A DNA stretch of 64,000 bases from JALOOB01 sp964387985. Lineage in GTDB: Bacteria > Chloroflexota > Anaerolineae > CG2-30-64-16. Both the position numbers and the translations under genes were made by a program. Below, piece after piece: positions 1 through 8,868 of this stretch. Below the pieces are notes generated by a model. It searched no databases and had not been told where the DNA came from. It worked only from the letters and a program-made list of their open reading frames with translations. The first letter of the stretch is position 1. Each line of letters begins with the position of its first letter. The stretch is taken from contig CAYLZG010000001.1 of the NCBI GenBank assembly GCA_964387985.1, positions 49,852-113,851 on the forward strand, read 5' to 3'.

Positions 1-630
1 CACGATGATCAGGCTGCCCAGTTGCTCCGCGGCGCGCGGGTCCGACGTCCGGCTGCTGACGATGATGCCCACGTTCACGGCCATGATGGTCAACAACGGT
101 GCCAGGACCAGCATGGCAACCAGCCACATGGGATTGATGAAGATGTCAAACACCCGGTCACTGACCGCGAAGATGCGCGCGCCGATCAGGAACAGCCCAT
201 AGCTCACCCAGGCAGTTACGATCCCGGGGAGTGCAGCGGCCAATCCCTTGGCCAGCAGCAGCTTGGTGGTGCTGATCGGTGTGGCCAGGAGTGGCTCCAG
301 CGAGCGGGTCACCTTCTCCCCAACGATGCTGTAGGCCGCGATGGTGACAGGCACCATCAGCGGCATCATCAAGAAGAGCACCAGGAAGTTGGAGGCCATG
401 ACCGACTGCATGGCCTCGACCGGGCTGAGCTCCGCAAAGATCGGATTGTTCAGCATCCGGCCCAATTCCTCATAATCGCTCTGGCTGACCCCCACACGCC
501 CCATCAATGCGAGCATAACCAGCGGGATGGCCGTCATCAGCAGCGGCACGAACAACACGACCGACAACACGAGCTTGTTCTTGCGGACCTCAGCCCATTC
601 CTTCTTGATGATCGTCATCACAGCGTTCAT
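1..630 (-). CDS. ABC-2 type transporter permease (partial, runs off left edge)
   Basis: Open minus-strand frame from ATG at 630 to the window edge, about 209 residues visible. It starts MNAVMTIIKKEW, a typical ABC-2/NatB-like N-terminus, with a first membrane segment at about residues 19-42. A conserved stretch around residues 105-125 (GEKVTRSLEPLLATPIS) is characteristic of ABC-2 exporter permeases and is followed by further hydrophobic segments. The start codon overlaps the stop of the upstream ATPase gene in an ATGA (627-630), so the two are translationally coupled and probably form one exporter. Substrate cannot be told. The C-terminus lies outside the window. Confidence 0.85.
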   Translation of the reverse strand, partial: MNAVMTIIKKEWAEVRKNKLVLSVVLFVPLLMTAIPLVMLALMGRVGVSQSDYEELGRMLNNPIFAELSPVEAMQSVMASNFLVLFLMMPLMVPVTIAAYSIVGEKVTRSLEPLLATPISTTKLLLAKGLAAALPGIVTAWVSYGLFLIGARIFAVSDRVFDIFINPMWLVAMLVLAPLLTIMAVNVGIIVSSRTSDPRAAEQLGSLIIV

Positions 631-1595
631 TGCGCACCCCGCTGATTCTCAGCATCTGCGTGGATCAGGCTCAAGTAGACATCCTCCAGGGAATGCTTGA
701 GCTCATTGACAAACTGAACGTCTGCTCCGTGCTCGATCAGAGCCCGCACGATGGCCGGGTTCTGGTTTGCCGGATCGCTCAGGCTGATGACCAATTGCAG
801 GGAGCCGCCATCCTCAGGCGCCAGCGGCTGCACATGCTTCACACCCGGCACACTGCTCACGACGCGAGCCAATCGATCCGGTTGGTCGATCGGTGCCAGT
901 TGGACAACCGTTTGCCGGCCAAACAACTGCCGGCGCAAGGCATCCGGCGCGTCGACTGCGATCAGCCTCTGTTTGAACACCCCAATGCGATCACAGAGCC
1001 GCTCGGCTTCATCCAGGTTATGAGTACACAGGAAGATGGTCCGGCCCTGGCCGCGAAGCGTCTCGATAAACTCCCGCACTGTTTTTGCGGACTCAGGATC
1101 CAGGGCCGCCGTGGGTTCATCGAGAAACACAACGGGCGGCTCGTGGAGCAGCGCGCGTGCAATCGCCAGCTTCTGTTTCATCCCCTTGGAAAAAGTGCCG
1201 GCTTCGGTGTCACGGCGGTCCCAGAGATCCAGCAGGCGCAGATACTTCTGAACCTGGCCGCGCGGATCTCGACAGCCATACAATTCTGCAAAGATCTCCA
1301 GGTTGTAGCGGGCGCTCAGGCGCTCGTACAGCCCGGGGGACTCGGTCAGAATCCCCACGCTCGCGCGGATCCGCTCATCCTCCCGGCCCAACTCAAGGCC
1401 GTTCACCCAGGCGCGGCCGCTTGTGGGTGCTATCAGGCCGGTGAGCAGGCGCACCGTCGTCGTCTTACCCGCGCCGTTGGGACCCAGAAAACCGAACACT
1501 TCGCCTTCGCGCACCTGCAGATCCAGGCCGTCGACCGCGCGAATCTCGCGGCCGTCGCTCCGAAAATGCTTGGTCAAGCCCTCTATTCTGATCAT
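627..1595 (-). CDS. ABC transporter ATP-binding protein (ABC-2/NatA type)
   Basis: ATPase of an ABC exporter that energises the permease encoded immediately downstream. The Walker A GPNGAGKTT lies near residue 40, the ABC signature is FSKGMKQKLAIARAL, and the Walker B is VVFLDEP followed by TAALDPE. The long C-terminal extension after residue 220 is usual for the ABC-2 drug/antibiotic/Na+ exporter family. The frame stays open to a GTG at 1616, but ATG at 1595 begins the usual MIRIEGLTKHF and has a GAGGGAG just upstream, so I prefer it. The stop overlaps the permease start (ATGA). Substrate is unknown. Confidence 0.88.
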   Translation of the reverse strand: MIRIEGLTKHFRSDGREIRAVDGLDLQVREGEVFGFLGPNGAGKTTTVRLLTGLIAPTSGRAWVNGLELGREDERIRASVGILTESPGLYERLSARYNLEIFAELYGCRDPRGQVQKYLRLLDLWDRRDTEAGTFSKGMKQKLAIARALLHEPPVVFLDEPTAALDPESAKTVREFIETLRGQGRTIFLCTHNLDEAERLCDRIGVFKQRLIAVDAPDALRRQLFGRQTVVQLAPIDQPDRLARVVSSVPGVKHVQPLAPEDGGSLQLVISLSDPANQNPAIVRALIEHGADVQFVNELKHSLEDVYLSLIHADAENQRGAQ

Positions 1596-1708
1596 TGCTC
1601 CCTCATGAGAACGCACACATTATCTAGCAATACGAAAGAAATCCGTCCGGGTTGCCCGCGCGGCCGCTGAGTGATCTGGTGAGGGGAAAAAGCTGCAGCC
1701 GTGAAGCC

Positions 1709-2263
1709 TCATTCGGGAGAGGCTTCCCACTCGCTGCGGAGAATACCGTAGAGATACATGTCGTAGCGCCGGCCTTCGCGCTGCATGAATTCGCGATAGA
1801 CACCCTCCCGGCGAAAGCCAACCTTCTCATAGAGCCTGATCGCGCGCTCGTTGTACTCGAACACAGTCAGCTGCACGCGATGCAGATTGAGTTCGCGAAA
1901 CGCATAGCCGAGCACCAGGGCCATCGCATCTCGGCCATAGCCCTTTCCCCATTCGTCACGATCCCCAATACCGATGCCGAGCCAGGCCACCCCGTGCGAC
2001 CAGAGGATGTCTTCGAGTGAAACGCAAGCCACCATGTAATCGCTGTCGAGCGGGCGCACCGCGAAGACCAGGGTCCGCTCGCTCTTCTGCCATTCTTCGA
2101 ACCATTTCAGGATCTCGTCTTCGGAGCGCGGCCGCGCCACCGCGGCATCGAACAGGCGTAAAAAGCCAGCATCGTTATGCCAACCTGAGAACGTCCTGGC
2201 ATCCTCCTTGTTGAGGCCGGTCAGCCGAACGAGTTGCCCAACCCAAAGGTTATCAGAGATCAC
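1709..2263 (-). CDS. GNAT family N-acetyltransferase
   Basis: About 184 residues with a RimJ/RimL-like GNAT fold. A typical acetyl-CoA-binding region is seen (IGDRDEWGKGYGRDA, corresponding to the R/Q-x-x-G-x-G/A loop), followed by LNLHRVQLTVFEYNERAIRLYEKVGFRREG, the common end of the fold. The frame stays open upstream, but the likely start is the GTG at 2263, which overlaps the stop of the preceding membrane-protein gene and has GGGAGGG just before it. It is the last gene of a three-gene unit with the two membrane proteins. The acetylated substrate is unknown and could be a protein terminus, an amine or a sugar. Confidence 0.82.
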   Translation of the reverse strand: MISDNLWVGQLVRLTGLNKEDARTFSGWHNDAGFLRLFDAAVARPRSEDEILKWFEEWQKSERTLVFAVRPLDSDYMVACVSLEDILWSHGVAWLGIGIGDRDEWGKGYGRDAMALVLGYAFRELNLHRVQLTVFEYNERAIRLYEKVGFRREGVYREFMQREGRRYDMYLYGILRSEWEASPE

Positions 2264-4185
2264 ATGCCCTCCCTCGACCGCCGTCGGAGGACGGTCCAAC
2301 CAACAACAAGCAATAGGGTGAAAGCCGTGGCGTAAGTGACCCACCTGGCAGCTGTGCGCAGCGGAGTGTCCTCGAACCGCAACAGGATGTAGCCCTGACC
2401 GGCCGGGATCGGGATGACGACCCGGGCCAGGGGACCATCCTCGCGCTGGACTGCCAGCTTGCCGACCGGCCGGCCATTCTTGCCGTCGAGCAGCCAGGCA
2501 GTCCAGCCCGGATACCAGAAACGATTGAACGTGATGGACTGGCCTGGATCTTTGGCATAGAAGAATATCTGCTCGTGTGCAGTGCCGACATCCTCCGAGT
2601 TTACGGCCAGGGTCTCGTTCTGCGGAACGCGGGAGTAGTCGACTCGCGTGGTCACTTCCTTCCCCTGCACCCACAGTTCCGCCATATCCGACCACATCGG
2701 CCGCCGGACAGGATCGACCCATGCGGTAACCCCGGTCATCTCATCGCTAGTGCGCTGGAAGCGCATGAGTGCAGCCATGGATACGGGACCCTGCTCGGGC
2801 GTCGGCTCACGGATCTCGACCTTCAGATAGGGATAGCTTGACAGCAGGAGTAAAGAGCTGAGCAGGATAGCGGGCCAGAGGCTGGAGGCGCCCGGCGAGA
2901 CGGCCTCGCCGTCCCCTGGTCGCTGTGAGCCAAGCGCCACGAGCGCTGCAGGAAGGATGCTCAACGGCAGGATCGCCAGCATCAGATACCGCCAGGGGAA
3001 CTGGGCATAACCCACAATGGGAACGGTTCGCCACAGGAACACGGAAGCCGGCAGGGTCAGGAATACGCTCACCAGCAGCCAGGCGCCCCAGAAGCGTAAC
3101 TCACCGCGCAGACGCGGTCTGAAGCGGCTGCTGAGCGCCAGGCTGACGAGCGCGAAGAGCGTGGCTGCCACGCCCAGCTGATAGCTCAGGCTGCCCTGGG
3201 CCGCATCATCCGGCCCGGGCTGGCTGATCCCGAACCCCCACGAGGGATCGAATAACTGGTTGAAGTAAACAAAGTGCTGTTCGGGATTGTAGTACTCACC
3301 AAACCACTGGGTCTTGTTGATGTAGCCCTGCTCTATCAGCGCCGGAACGAAGAACGCGGCGCTGAGCCCCAGGCCCACCGCCAGGGCCAGCCCAGGGGCG
3401 ATGACCGAGCGCAGGGTCGCACCCGTCCACAGCGCGCGCCAGGGACTGCCGGCAGCCCCGCCCTCGGCCCGCCGGCGCAGCGCCTCGAGCAGGATCAGCG
3501 CAACGACATAAGCTGCCAGCGCCGGCGTGAACACAAGGGCAACAAGGTTGCTGGTCCACATGAGCGCCCCGAACGCCAGCCCAGCGGCGATGACGGATCC
3601 TAGCCGGGGCCGGCAGACGGCCTCTCGAAAGCCCCAGAGCACCAGCGGCAGCAACGCCAGGGCAAAACATTCTGCCATCGCCGCGCGCACGAAGACGTTC
3701 ACAAGGTGATACGGAACCACCATGTAGGCCACTGCCGCCACCAGTCCGCTGCGGCGCCCGAGGAAGGAGCGCACAAAACCGTACATCGCCAGGCCGGAAC
3801 CGATCATGGACAGTGCCAGCACGGCCTTTACGCTGGCTTCGTAGCCCAAACCTATCACCTGATTGAACAGGACCCCGATAAATGTCGCAAGGGGCGCATA
3901 GATCGTGAAGAAGGGGTACCCGTAGCCGTACGCCCAGTCGGGCGACCAGCGCGGCCAAAGGATGCCTTCTTTGAAGGAGAGTCCGTACTGAAAGATGAAG
4001 TAGACGTCATGGCGCGCATCGTGCGCACCCCAAAAATAACCGGGCTGCAGCAGAGGTGAGATAGCGGCCAGTCCGAAAAGCAGCAAGAGGCCAATGACCA
4101 ACCATTCCCGCCGCGCAGCGGAATGCGCGTTCGCGGTCTCGGCCACCTGCTGGGTCTCGCGGTTCGATTTCGGTTGCACAGTCAC
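2260..4185 (-). CDS. Polytopic membrane protein, PTPS-related/glycosyltransferase-like
   Basis: 641 residues with about 10-12 hydrophobic segments, a large soluble loop near the C-terminus (roughly residues 455-610) and a final membrane anchor. The region after the first membrane span (HDARHDVYFIFQYG, LWPRWSPDWAYGYGYP) matches the pattern of the membrane proteins grouped as 6-pyruvoyl-tetrahydropterin-synthase-related. These resemble GT-C fold glycosyltransferases and are common in Chloroflexota. The GTG start lies 16 nt after the stop of the upstream paralogue. A role in transferring lipid-linked sugars across the membrane is inference from topology; no substrate evidence is visible. Confidence 0.72.
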   Translation of the reverse strand: MTVQPKSNRETQQVAETANAHSAARREWLVIGLLLLFGLAAISPLLQPGYFWGAHDARHDVYFIFQYGLSFKEGILWPRWSPDWAYGYGYPFFTIYAPLATFIGVLFNQVIGLGYEASVKAVLALSMIGSGLAMYGFVRSFLGRRSGLVAAVAYMVVPYHLVNVFVRAAMAECFALALLPLVLWGFREAVCRPRLGSVIAAGLAFGALMWTSNLVALVFTPALAAYVVALILLEALRRRAEGGAAGSPWRALWTGATLRSVIAPGLALAVGLGLSAAFFVPALIEQGYINKTQWFGEYYNPEQHFVYFNQLFDPSWGFGISQPGPDDAAQGSLSYQLGVAATLFALVSLALSSRFRPRLRGELRFWGAWLLVSVFLTLPASVFLWRTVPIVGYAQFPWRYLMLAILPLSILPAALVALGSQRPGDGEAVSPGASSLWPAILLSSLLLLSSYPYLKVEIREPTPEQGPVSMAALMRFQRTSDEMTGVTAWVDPVRRPMWSDMAELWVQGKEVTTRVDYSRVPQNETLAVNSEDVGTAHEQIFFYAKDPGQSITFNRFWYPGWTAWLLDGKNGRPVGKLAVQREDGPLARVVIPIPAGQGYILLRFEDTPLRTAARWVTYATAFTLLLVVGWTVLRRRSREGM

Positions 4186-4201
4186 AATACCTGTCCAGTG
4201 C

Positions 4202-5821
4202 CTACGGTGTGATCACGTATTTGTCCTGGTCGTCCACGGCCAGCCGTTCGCCCGTTTCGCCCAGATACCAGCCCAGCCAATAACGATAATCGGGACCACT
4301 CGGCGCGCCAGGCGAGAGGGCGGCCTCGTAGCGATCCACGACGATCTCTCCCGGAAGCCAATGTGTCGTGGGCAATTGGGCATCCTGCGGCATGCCGTCG
4401 TGTTGAGCGTAGCGCTGCCCATCCGCTGCCACGACATGGAAGAACACAGTGTAGTCGTGCGCCAGGGGCCGGAGCGCCTGCCAGCGCACCTCAAGCGCCA
4501 CGCGGCCGCCAGGAACGAGCACACCCTCTGTCTCCACACCCAGCAGGGCAATCTCATTATCACCATAGATGGCTAGGGGAGCGCGACCGGTCAGTTCCGT
4601 CGTCGTCACCGGCCGCCAATCGACGTAAGCCTCCAGGACAACGAGGACCAGAACCCCGGCAAGAAGCGGCGCCATGGCAGCTATCTGCGGGGCAGGAGAC
4701 AACAGTACACCAAGCCGCCGTGCACCCAGCCCGGCCAGCCAGGCGAGCCACGGCCCAGCCAGCAGCAGCAACTGCCAGGGATAAGTCAGCGATCTTGCAA
4801 GGAATGGCAGCCCGCGCCACAGTGGCGCAGACAGGCTCACCGACAGAAACGCCAACACGACGACGCTGGCGAGGGCGAAATTGCGTGTTCGCCACAGGTC
4901 GCTGACCCGGGTCACTTCACGGGAATCCTGAGACAAGGCCGGTGGAGCCAGGAAGGCGAACAAGGCCAGGCCGGACGCGACCACTCCGAGGCCCAATCCT
5001 GGCGCCATGCTCTGCTCGGACATGCCGGCGATTTCGTGCAAGCCCATGAACTGTCCAAGGAAGTCGACCGGGGTCGCACCTCCGAGGCCCTTGCCCAGAA
5101 ACGCGGGCAGCAGCCCCAATATCCCTATCAAAAGGCCGGCCATGAGCACCGCTGCGGTCTGCGCCCTGCGCACCGTGCGGCCAGCATCACCCGGAACGAT
5201 CGCCAGGATGTAGGCCAGCAGGACGGCCAGAAACCACAACGTGAGCCCGGCCTGCGTCCAGAGAGCCGCGGCCACGCCAGCGATGAGCCCGATCGCTGCC
5301 AGTCTCGCTCCCGACAATAACGCGTCCGTCGACCACAGAATCCACGGCGCCAATCCCAACAAGACGGCTTCACCCAGAGCGCCTCGACCGTAGATCGTCA
5401 CAAGGGCGATCGGGCTGCAGATGTAAGCCATCGCAGCGACCAGGGCCGGCCACTTGCCCAGCCTGCGTCGCGCCCAGCCGTACATCCCGACGCTCGCCGC
5501 AAGCAGAGAAATACCAAACACCCACTTGGTCGCGTTCGCCGGAGATTCGCCAAGTGCGGCGGGCAGTGCGCCCAGAAGGTAAGGCAGGATGTGTTCCCCG
5601 CGTAACAAGTCATGGCCCCTGCCGATCACCGGCGCCCAGCCCCAGTCGCCGAAGTGAGCGAGAAGGTCCGCCAGGTTGAATACGGGCAAGAAGCCGCTAC
5701 GAAACACAAAATAGCCAGGGTAGGTCAAAGGGGCCCAGGCGAAGACCGGAAGCACAAAAACCAGTAACAGCGCCGGATCGCAACTCCGGGCGCCGGAAGA
5801 ACGTGCAGTTTGGTGCATCAT
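4202..5821 (-). CDS. Polytopic membrane protein, PTPS-related, paralogue of downstream gene
   Basis: 539 residues with many membrane helices. The N-terminal half (FNLADLLAHFGDWGWAPVIG, then GRGALGEAVLLGLAP) parallels the downstream 641-residue protein. The last ~120 residues are a soluble beta-rich domain (VALEVRWQALRPLAHDYTVFFHV) typical of the extracytoplasmic tails of such proteins. An ATG start at 5821 fits a promoter ending 10 nt upstream, so the leader would be only a few nucleotides. First gene of the unit 5821 to 1709. Probably a GT-C-like glycosyltransferase or envelope-polymer protein, by inference. Confidence 0.7.
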   Translation of the reverse strand: MMHQTARSSGARSCDPALLLVFVLPVFAWAPLTYPGYFVFRSGFLPVFNLADLLAHFGDWGWAPVIGRGHDLLRGEHILPYLLGALPAALGESPANATKWVFGISLLAASVGMYGWARRRLGKWPALVAAMAYICSPIALVTIYGRGALGEAVLLGLAPWILWSTDALLSGARLAAIGLIAGVAAALWTQAGLTLWFLAVLLAYILAIVPGDAGRTVRRAQTAAVLMAGLLIGILGLLPAFLGKGLGGATPVDFLGQFMGLHEIAGMSEQSMAPGLGLGVVASGLALFAFLAPPALSQDSREVTRVSDLWRTRNFALASVVVLAFLSVSLSAPLWRGLPFLARSLTYPWQLLLLAGPWLAWLAGLGARRLGVLLSPAPQIAAMAPLLAGVLVLVVLEAYVDWRPVTTTELTGRAPLAIYGDNEIALLGVETEGVLVPGGRVALEVRWQALRPLAHDYTVFFHVVAADGQRYAQHDGMPQDAQLPTTHWLPGEIVVDRYEAALSPGAPSGPDYRYWLGWYLGETGERLAVDDQDKYVITP

Positions 5822-5831
5822 GCAAGAAACC

Positions 5832-5860
5832 AGTATAGTTTATGTCTGGGGCAGGGTCAA
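5832..5860 (-). promoter_or_regulatory. Sigma-70 type promoter for the 5821-1709 unit
   Basis: Minus-strand TTGACC (5860-5855), 17-bp spacer, TATACT (5837-5832). The -10 ends 10 nt before the ATG at 5821, predicting a leader of about 4 nt. It is divergent from the corA promoter. Confidence 0.7.
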
Positions 5861-5872
5861 ACAAAAGTTGAA

Positions 5873-5901
5873 GTGACACAGGCGGCTGAAAGGAGTATGA
5901 T
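5873..5901 (+). promoter_or_regulatory. Sigma-70 type promoter for corA
   Basis: GTGACA (5873-5878), 17-bp spacer, TATGAT (5896-5901), predicting a start near 5908 and a leader of about 28 nt to the ATG at 5936. Confidence 0.6.
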
Positions 5902-5935
5902 GTGCGCAACAAGGTGATGACAAGGTGACGACACG

Positions 5936-6982
5936 ATGAGAACCCTGATCATTTGCCAGAACGGCAGCTTTTCGAGCGACCTTGCGCCGCATGCCATCAG
6001 CGATATGCTCGCTGCCCCGGATACGGTGATCTGGCTCGACATTCAGTCCCCCAACGATGACGACATCAGGCTGCTGCGCGAGGAATTCGGATTTCATCCT
6101 CTGGCGATCGAGGACGCCACGCGCGCTCACGAACGACCGAAAGTGGATGCTTACGAACATGCGGTCCTGCAGCATCCCCTTGGGCCCGAAGAAGACCACA
6201 TGTCCCAGCCCGAAGTCCCGGCTCCGCCAGGACGACAGGCCTACTACTTCATCGTGGTCTATGAGGCGCGCTTCGATCCCGCGCAGGATCATGTCCTGAC
6301 TGAACCGATCAACATGTTCGTCGGGCAAAACTACCTTGTCACGGTGCACCAGGGCGACATCGAACACGTCCGCGATACCCTAACACGTTGGCAGATGCCC
6401 GACAGCCCGCTGGGCAATACTGTCGGTGCGCTCGTGCATTCGTTCCTGGATGCCGTCGTCGATGATTATTTTCCGCTCATGGATCGCGTGGCCGATCGGG
6501 TGGAAGAACTGGAAGACACCATCTTTGAGGAATTCAACGAAGCGGCCATTCAGAGCATCTTCGGTCTCAAAAAGGACCTGCTTTCCATGCGCCGGATCGT
6601 TGCGCCCGAACGGGATGTGCTCAACGTGCTCTTGCGCCGGGAGCTGCCGATCTTTCGACCCGAGGATGTCGCATACCTGCAGGATGTCTACGATCATATC
6701 GTGCGCGTTACGGAGAACATCGACACCTATCGCGATCTGTTGTCCAGCGCACTGGACTCCTATCTCTCCCTCCAGTCCAACCACCTGAACCAGATCGTGA
6801 AGGTGCTGACCATTGCGTCGATCATCCTGATGGCCGCCAGCCTGATCACGGGTTTCTACGGGATGAACTTCCAGCATATGCCCGAGTTGCGCTGGGGCTT
6901 GGGCGCCTTATGGGCGCTCTCCCTCATCGCCGCTGTCACGGCGGCCCTGGTCATCTACTTCAAGCGCAAGGGGTGGCTGTAG
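5936..6982 (+). CDS. corA: CorA-family magnesium/divalent cation transporter
   Basis: 348 residues. A large N-terminal cytoplasmic domain is followed by a long helical stretch (VADRVEELEDTIFEEF) and two C-terminal membrane segments. The diagnostic GMN motif is present at residues 309-311 (ITGFYGMNF) at the end of the first membrane segment. The protein ends with the usual short basic tail KRKGWL. CorA proteins form pentameric inner-membrane channels for Mg2+ and, in some cases, Co2+/Ni2+. The last 28 bases overlap the end of the convergent nuclease gene. Its own promoter lies just upstream. Confidence 0.93.
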   Translation: MRTLIICQNGSFSSDLAPHAISDMLAAPDTVIWLDIQSPNDDDIRLLREEFGFHPLAIEDATRAHERPKVDAYEHAVLQHPLGPEEDHMSQPEVPAPPGRQAYYFIVVYEARFDPAQDHVLTEPINMFVGQNYLVTVHQGDIEHVRDTLTRWQMPDSPLGNTVGALVHSFLDAVVDDYFPLMDRVADRVEELEDTIFEEFNEAAIQSIFGLKKDLLSMRRIVAPERDVLNVLLRRELPIFRPEDVAYLQDVYDHIVRVTENIDTYRDLLSSALDSYLSLQSNHLNQIVKVLTIASIILMAASLITGFYGMNFQHMPELRWGLGALWALSLIAAVTAALVIYFKRKGWL

Positions 6983-8748
6983 GCGCCGCAGGCTGCGCCG
7001 ATCAGGGCGTCGCTGATCCCGGTCGGACGGAAGAAAAACCGCGCGATGACCGGGTCATGGTCTGAGGTGCGCCCAACTTCTCCCGGGAGCGGCTCCCCGA
7101 AGTCCGCATTCAGGTGGACAGCACCGCCATCTGCATAGTACCGGTCCAACTCAGGCGAAATGATGATGTGGTCCACGGCCTGGGCGCGCCCACTGTAGAT
7201 ATAGCTATAGCGGCCGGCGGGCGAGATGTGTCGTTGATACAGGTTAACGAACGACTCGAACTGGGCCATCGGCTGCGATCCGAGGTCATCGTTGAAGTCG
7301 CCCAGGGCGATGGCATGCGGGGCATCCAGCAAAGAGGCCACGTGTCTTGCCTGTTGCACACGCCGGCCGAGGTTCTCGGCCTCATCTCCGCGCTTTGATT
7401 TCAGATGCACCACTACCAGGCGCACCTCCATGCGCCTGTCGCCCGCAGCGTTCGCCACCACGAGGTCCGCGACATACGGGGGCCGGTCATACAGGGGATA
7501 GGTTCCGCCTGCGCAGGGTTCCCCCTGCACGCGGGGGCCTCGCGCCGCGGTGACATCCACTCCGTAGTCCACATCGCCACATGCCTGGAATGACGCGCTG
7601 CTCCGCAGCTCGACGCGTGCAGCATCGTACAGCATCCCCACGGTGATGTCCCGTACGTCCGCGCTTTCCCAGTAGTCGAAGCGGTACCGCGGTCCAGCGG
7701 CGCGCGCCAGGTCCGCCCATACGGCATCCTTCCCTTCCACCTCCTGCAGGCCGACGATCGTGCAGCCGCCCAATGCGTCGCGGAGCAACCTGGCGGTGGC
7801 ATCGATATCCCGGCGATATGCAGCTGTATGAGCCGGCGTCCAGTCTCCCAAATCGCCGTCACCATCGTCGACTGCATCGAAGAGGTTCTTGATGTTGAAA
7901 GTGCAGGCGGTCCACTCGTCTGATCCAGACGGCGCAGCAGTTGCGGTCTCGACGCTGGCAGAAGCGAGCCTCAGGGGACCGGGATCATCCACCAGGAGGA
8001 CATAGCGACCGAACTGGTAGGCAAGGATTCCTGTCAGCGCCTCAGCCGTGAGGCGATCAAACGTGCCCGCCTGCGGTAGATCGACTCCCAGGCCGCCCGA
8101 AAGCGCCAGGCCGCCGCGATCGATGGGCAGTTCTCCGGCAAAGATGCGTTGGCCATAATACGGGCTGCCGCTTCCTACGATAGTGATTTCCGGGTCACCA
8201 GCAGGATGGCGGGACTCGAAGCGCTGCGTCGGACCGGCAACCGATGTATCGAGATCGACGATCACGCGCTGGCCTTCGACCGCTTCATATCGTGCGGACA
8301 GGTTCTCGTTGGGATCCACCGCCACTGCGATGCGCACCGGCGCGGGCAGCTTGCAGCTGCCGAGCACGCGGTAGGTCTGGGCCTTATCATCCCTCAAGCC
8401 GGCTATCTCGGTCTGGCTGTAATACTCCTGCACCTCGTAACGGGTGATTTCGACCAGATCGCCGGGCTTCAACTTGCGCGGGTTCATCCACTTGCTGTAA
8501 CGGTAGACATAAACGCCATCGGAGGTGCGTACGTCCCCATCGCCAGCGGGGTCCTGCATGAAGAAGCCCTCGGCCGTCACACCCGTGATGCACCCGCGCA
8601 ACGGGGTTGCAAGCTGCTGGCCGGCATAGGGGGATGTCAGGCCTGGGCCCTGAATCTCTGGGACCGTTATCACAGGTGGCGCAGGCTGGACGAGCACAGA
8701 GTAGGGAGCCAGGAGGAAACAAAGAAGTAGAATGAGAGCTCGATGCAT
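6955..8748 (-). CDS. Secreted endonuclease/exonuclease/phosphatase-family nuclease
   Basis: 597 residues. Residues 1-21 form a signal peptide (MHRALILLLCFLLAPYSVLV). An N-terminal OB-fold-like region (about 45-135) precedes the EEP catalytic domain at about 280-580. EEP motifs seen: CTFNIKNLFD, GLQEVEGKD, VVHLKSKRGDEAENLG, ALGDFNDD and SDHDPVIA. This order matches extracellular nucleases of the ExeM/NucH type, which degrade external DNA. The 3' end overlaps corA convergently. The first ~45 coding bases and the 5' leader have a decayed second copy at 17540-17637. Confidence 0.85.
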   Translation of the reverse strand: MHRALILLLCFLLAPYSVLVQPAPPVITVPEIQGPGLTSPYAGQQLATPLRGCITGVTAEGFFMQDPAGDGDVRTSDGVYVYRYSKWMNPRKLKPGDLVEITRYEVQEYYSQTEIAGLRDDKAQTYRVLGSCKLPAPVRIAVAVDPNENLSARYEAVEGQRVIVDLDTSVAGPTQRFESRHPAGDPEITIVGSGSPYYGQRIFAGELPIDRGGLALSGGLGVDLPQAGTFDRLTAEALTGILAYQFGRYVLLVDDPGPLRLASASVETATAAPSGSDEWTACTFNIKNLFDAVDDGDGDLGDWTPAHTAAYRRDIDATARLLRDALGGCTIVGLQEVEGKDAVWADLARAAGPRYRFDYWESADVRDITVGMLYDAARVELRSSASFQACGDVDYGVDVTAARGPRVQGEPCAGGTYPLYDRPPYVADLVVANAAGDRRMEVRLVVVHLKSKRGDEAENLGRRVQQARHVASLLDAPHAIALGDFNDDLGSQPMAQFESFVNLYQRHISPAGRYSYIYSGRAQAVDHIIISPELDRYYADGGAVHLNADFGEPLPGEVGRTSDHDPVIARFFFRPTGISDALIGAACGAYSHPLRLK

Positions 8749-8802
8749 GAGAACCGCTTCTCCCCGGATGCTGCGCTGGTATCAGCAATGATGCCATGAA
8801 TC
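8704..8802. repeat. Dispersed repeat copy A (nuclease leader plus signal-peptide start)
   Basis: About 99 bp covering the first ~15 codons of the nuclease gene and its 5' leader. It aligns with 17540-17637 at roughly 80% identity by eye, with one indel. Confidence 0.75.
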
Positions 8803-8868
8803 GCGAGGCGAAGCAATTCGTCCCTCAGGCAGGGCAAGTGCACAGCTGGTCAGGTTGCGGGTCAGCCT

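Noticed and set aside
2264..2722. N-terminal half of the 337-aa acetyltransferase frame
   Set aside because: It is a shadow of the membrane-protein gene; GTG at 2263 is coupled to its stop.
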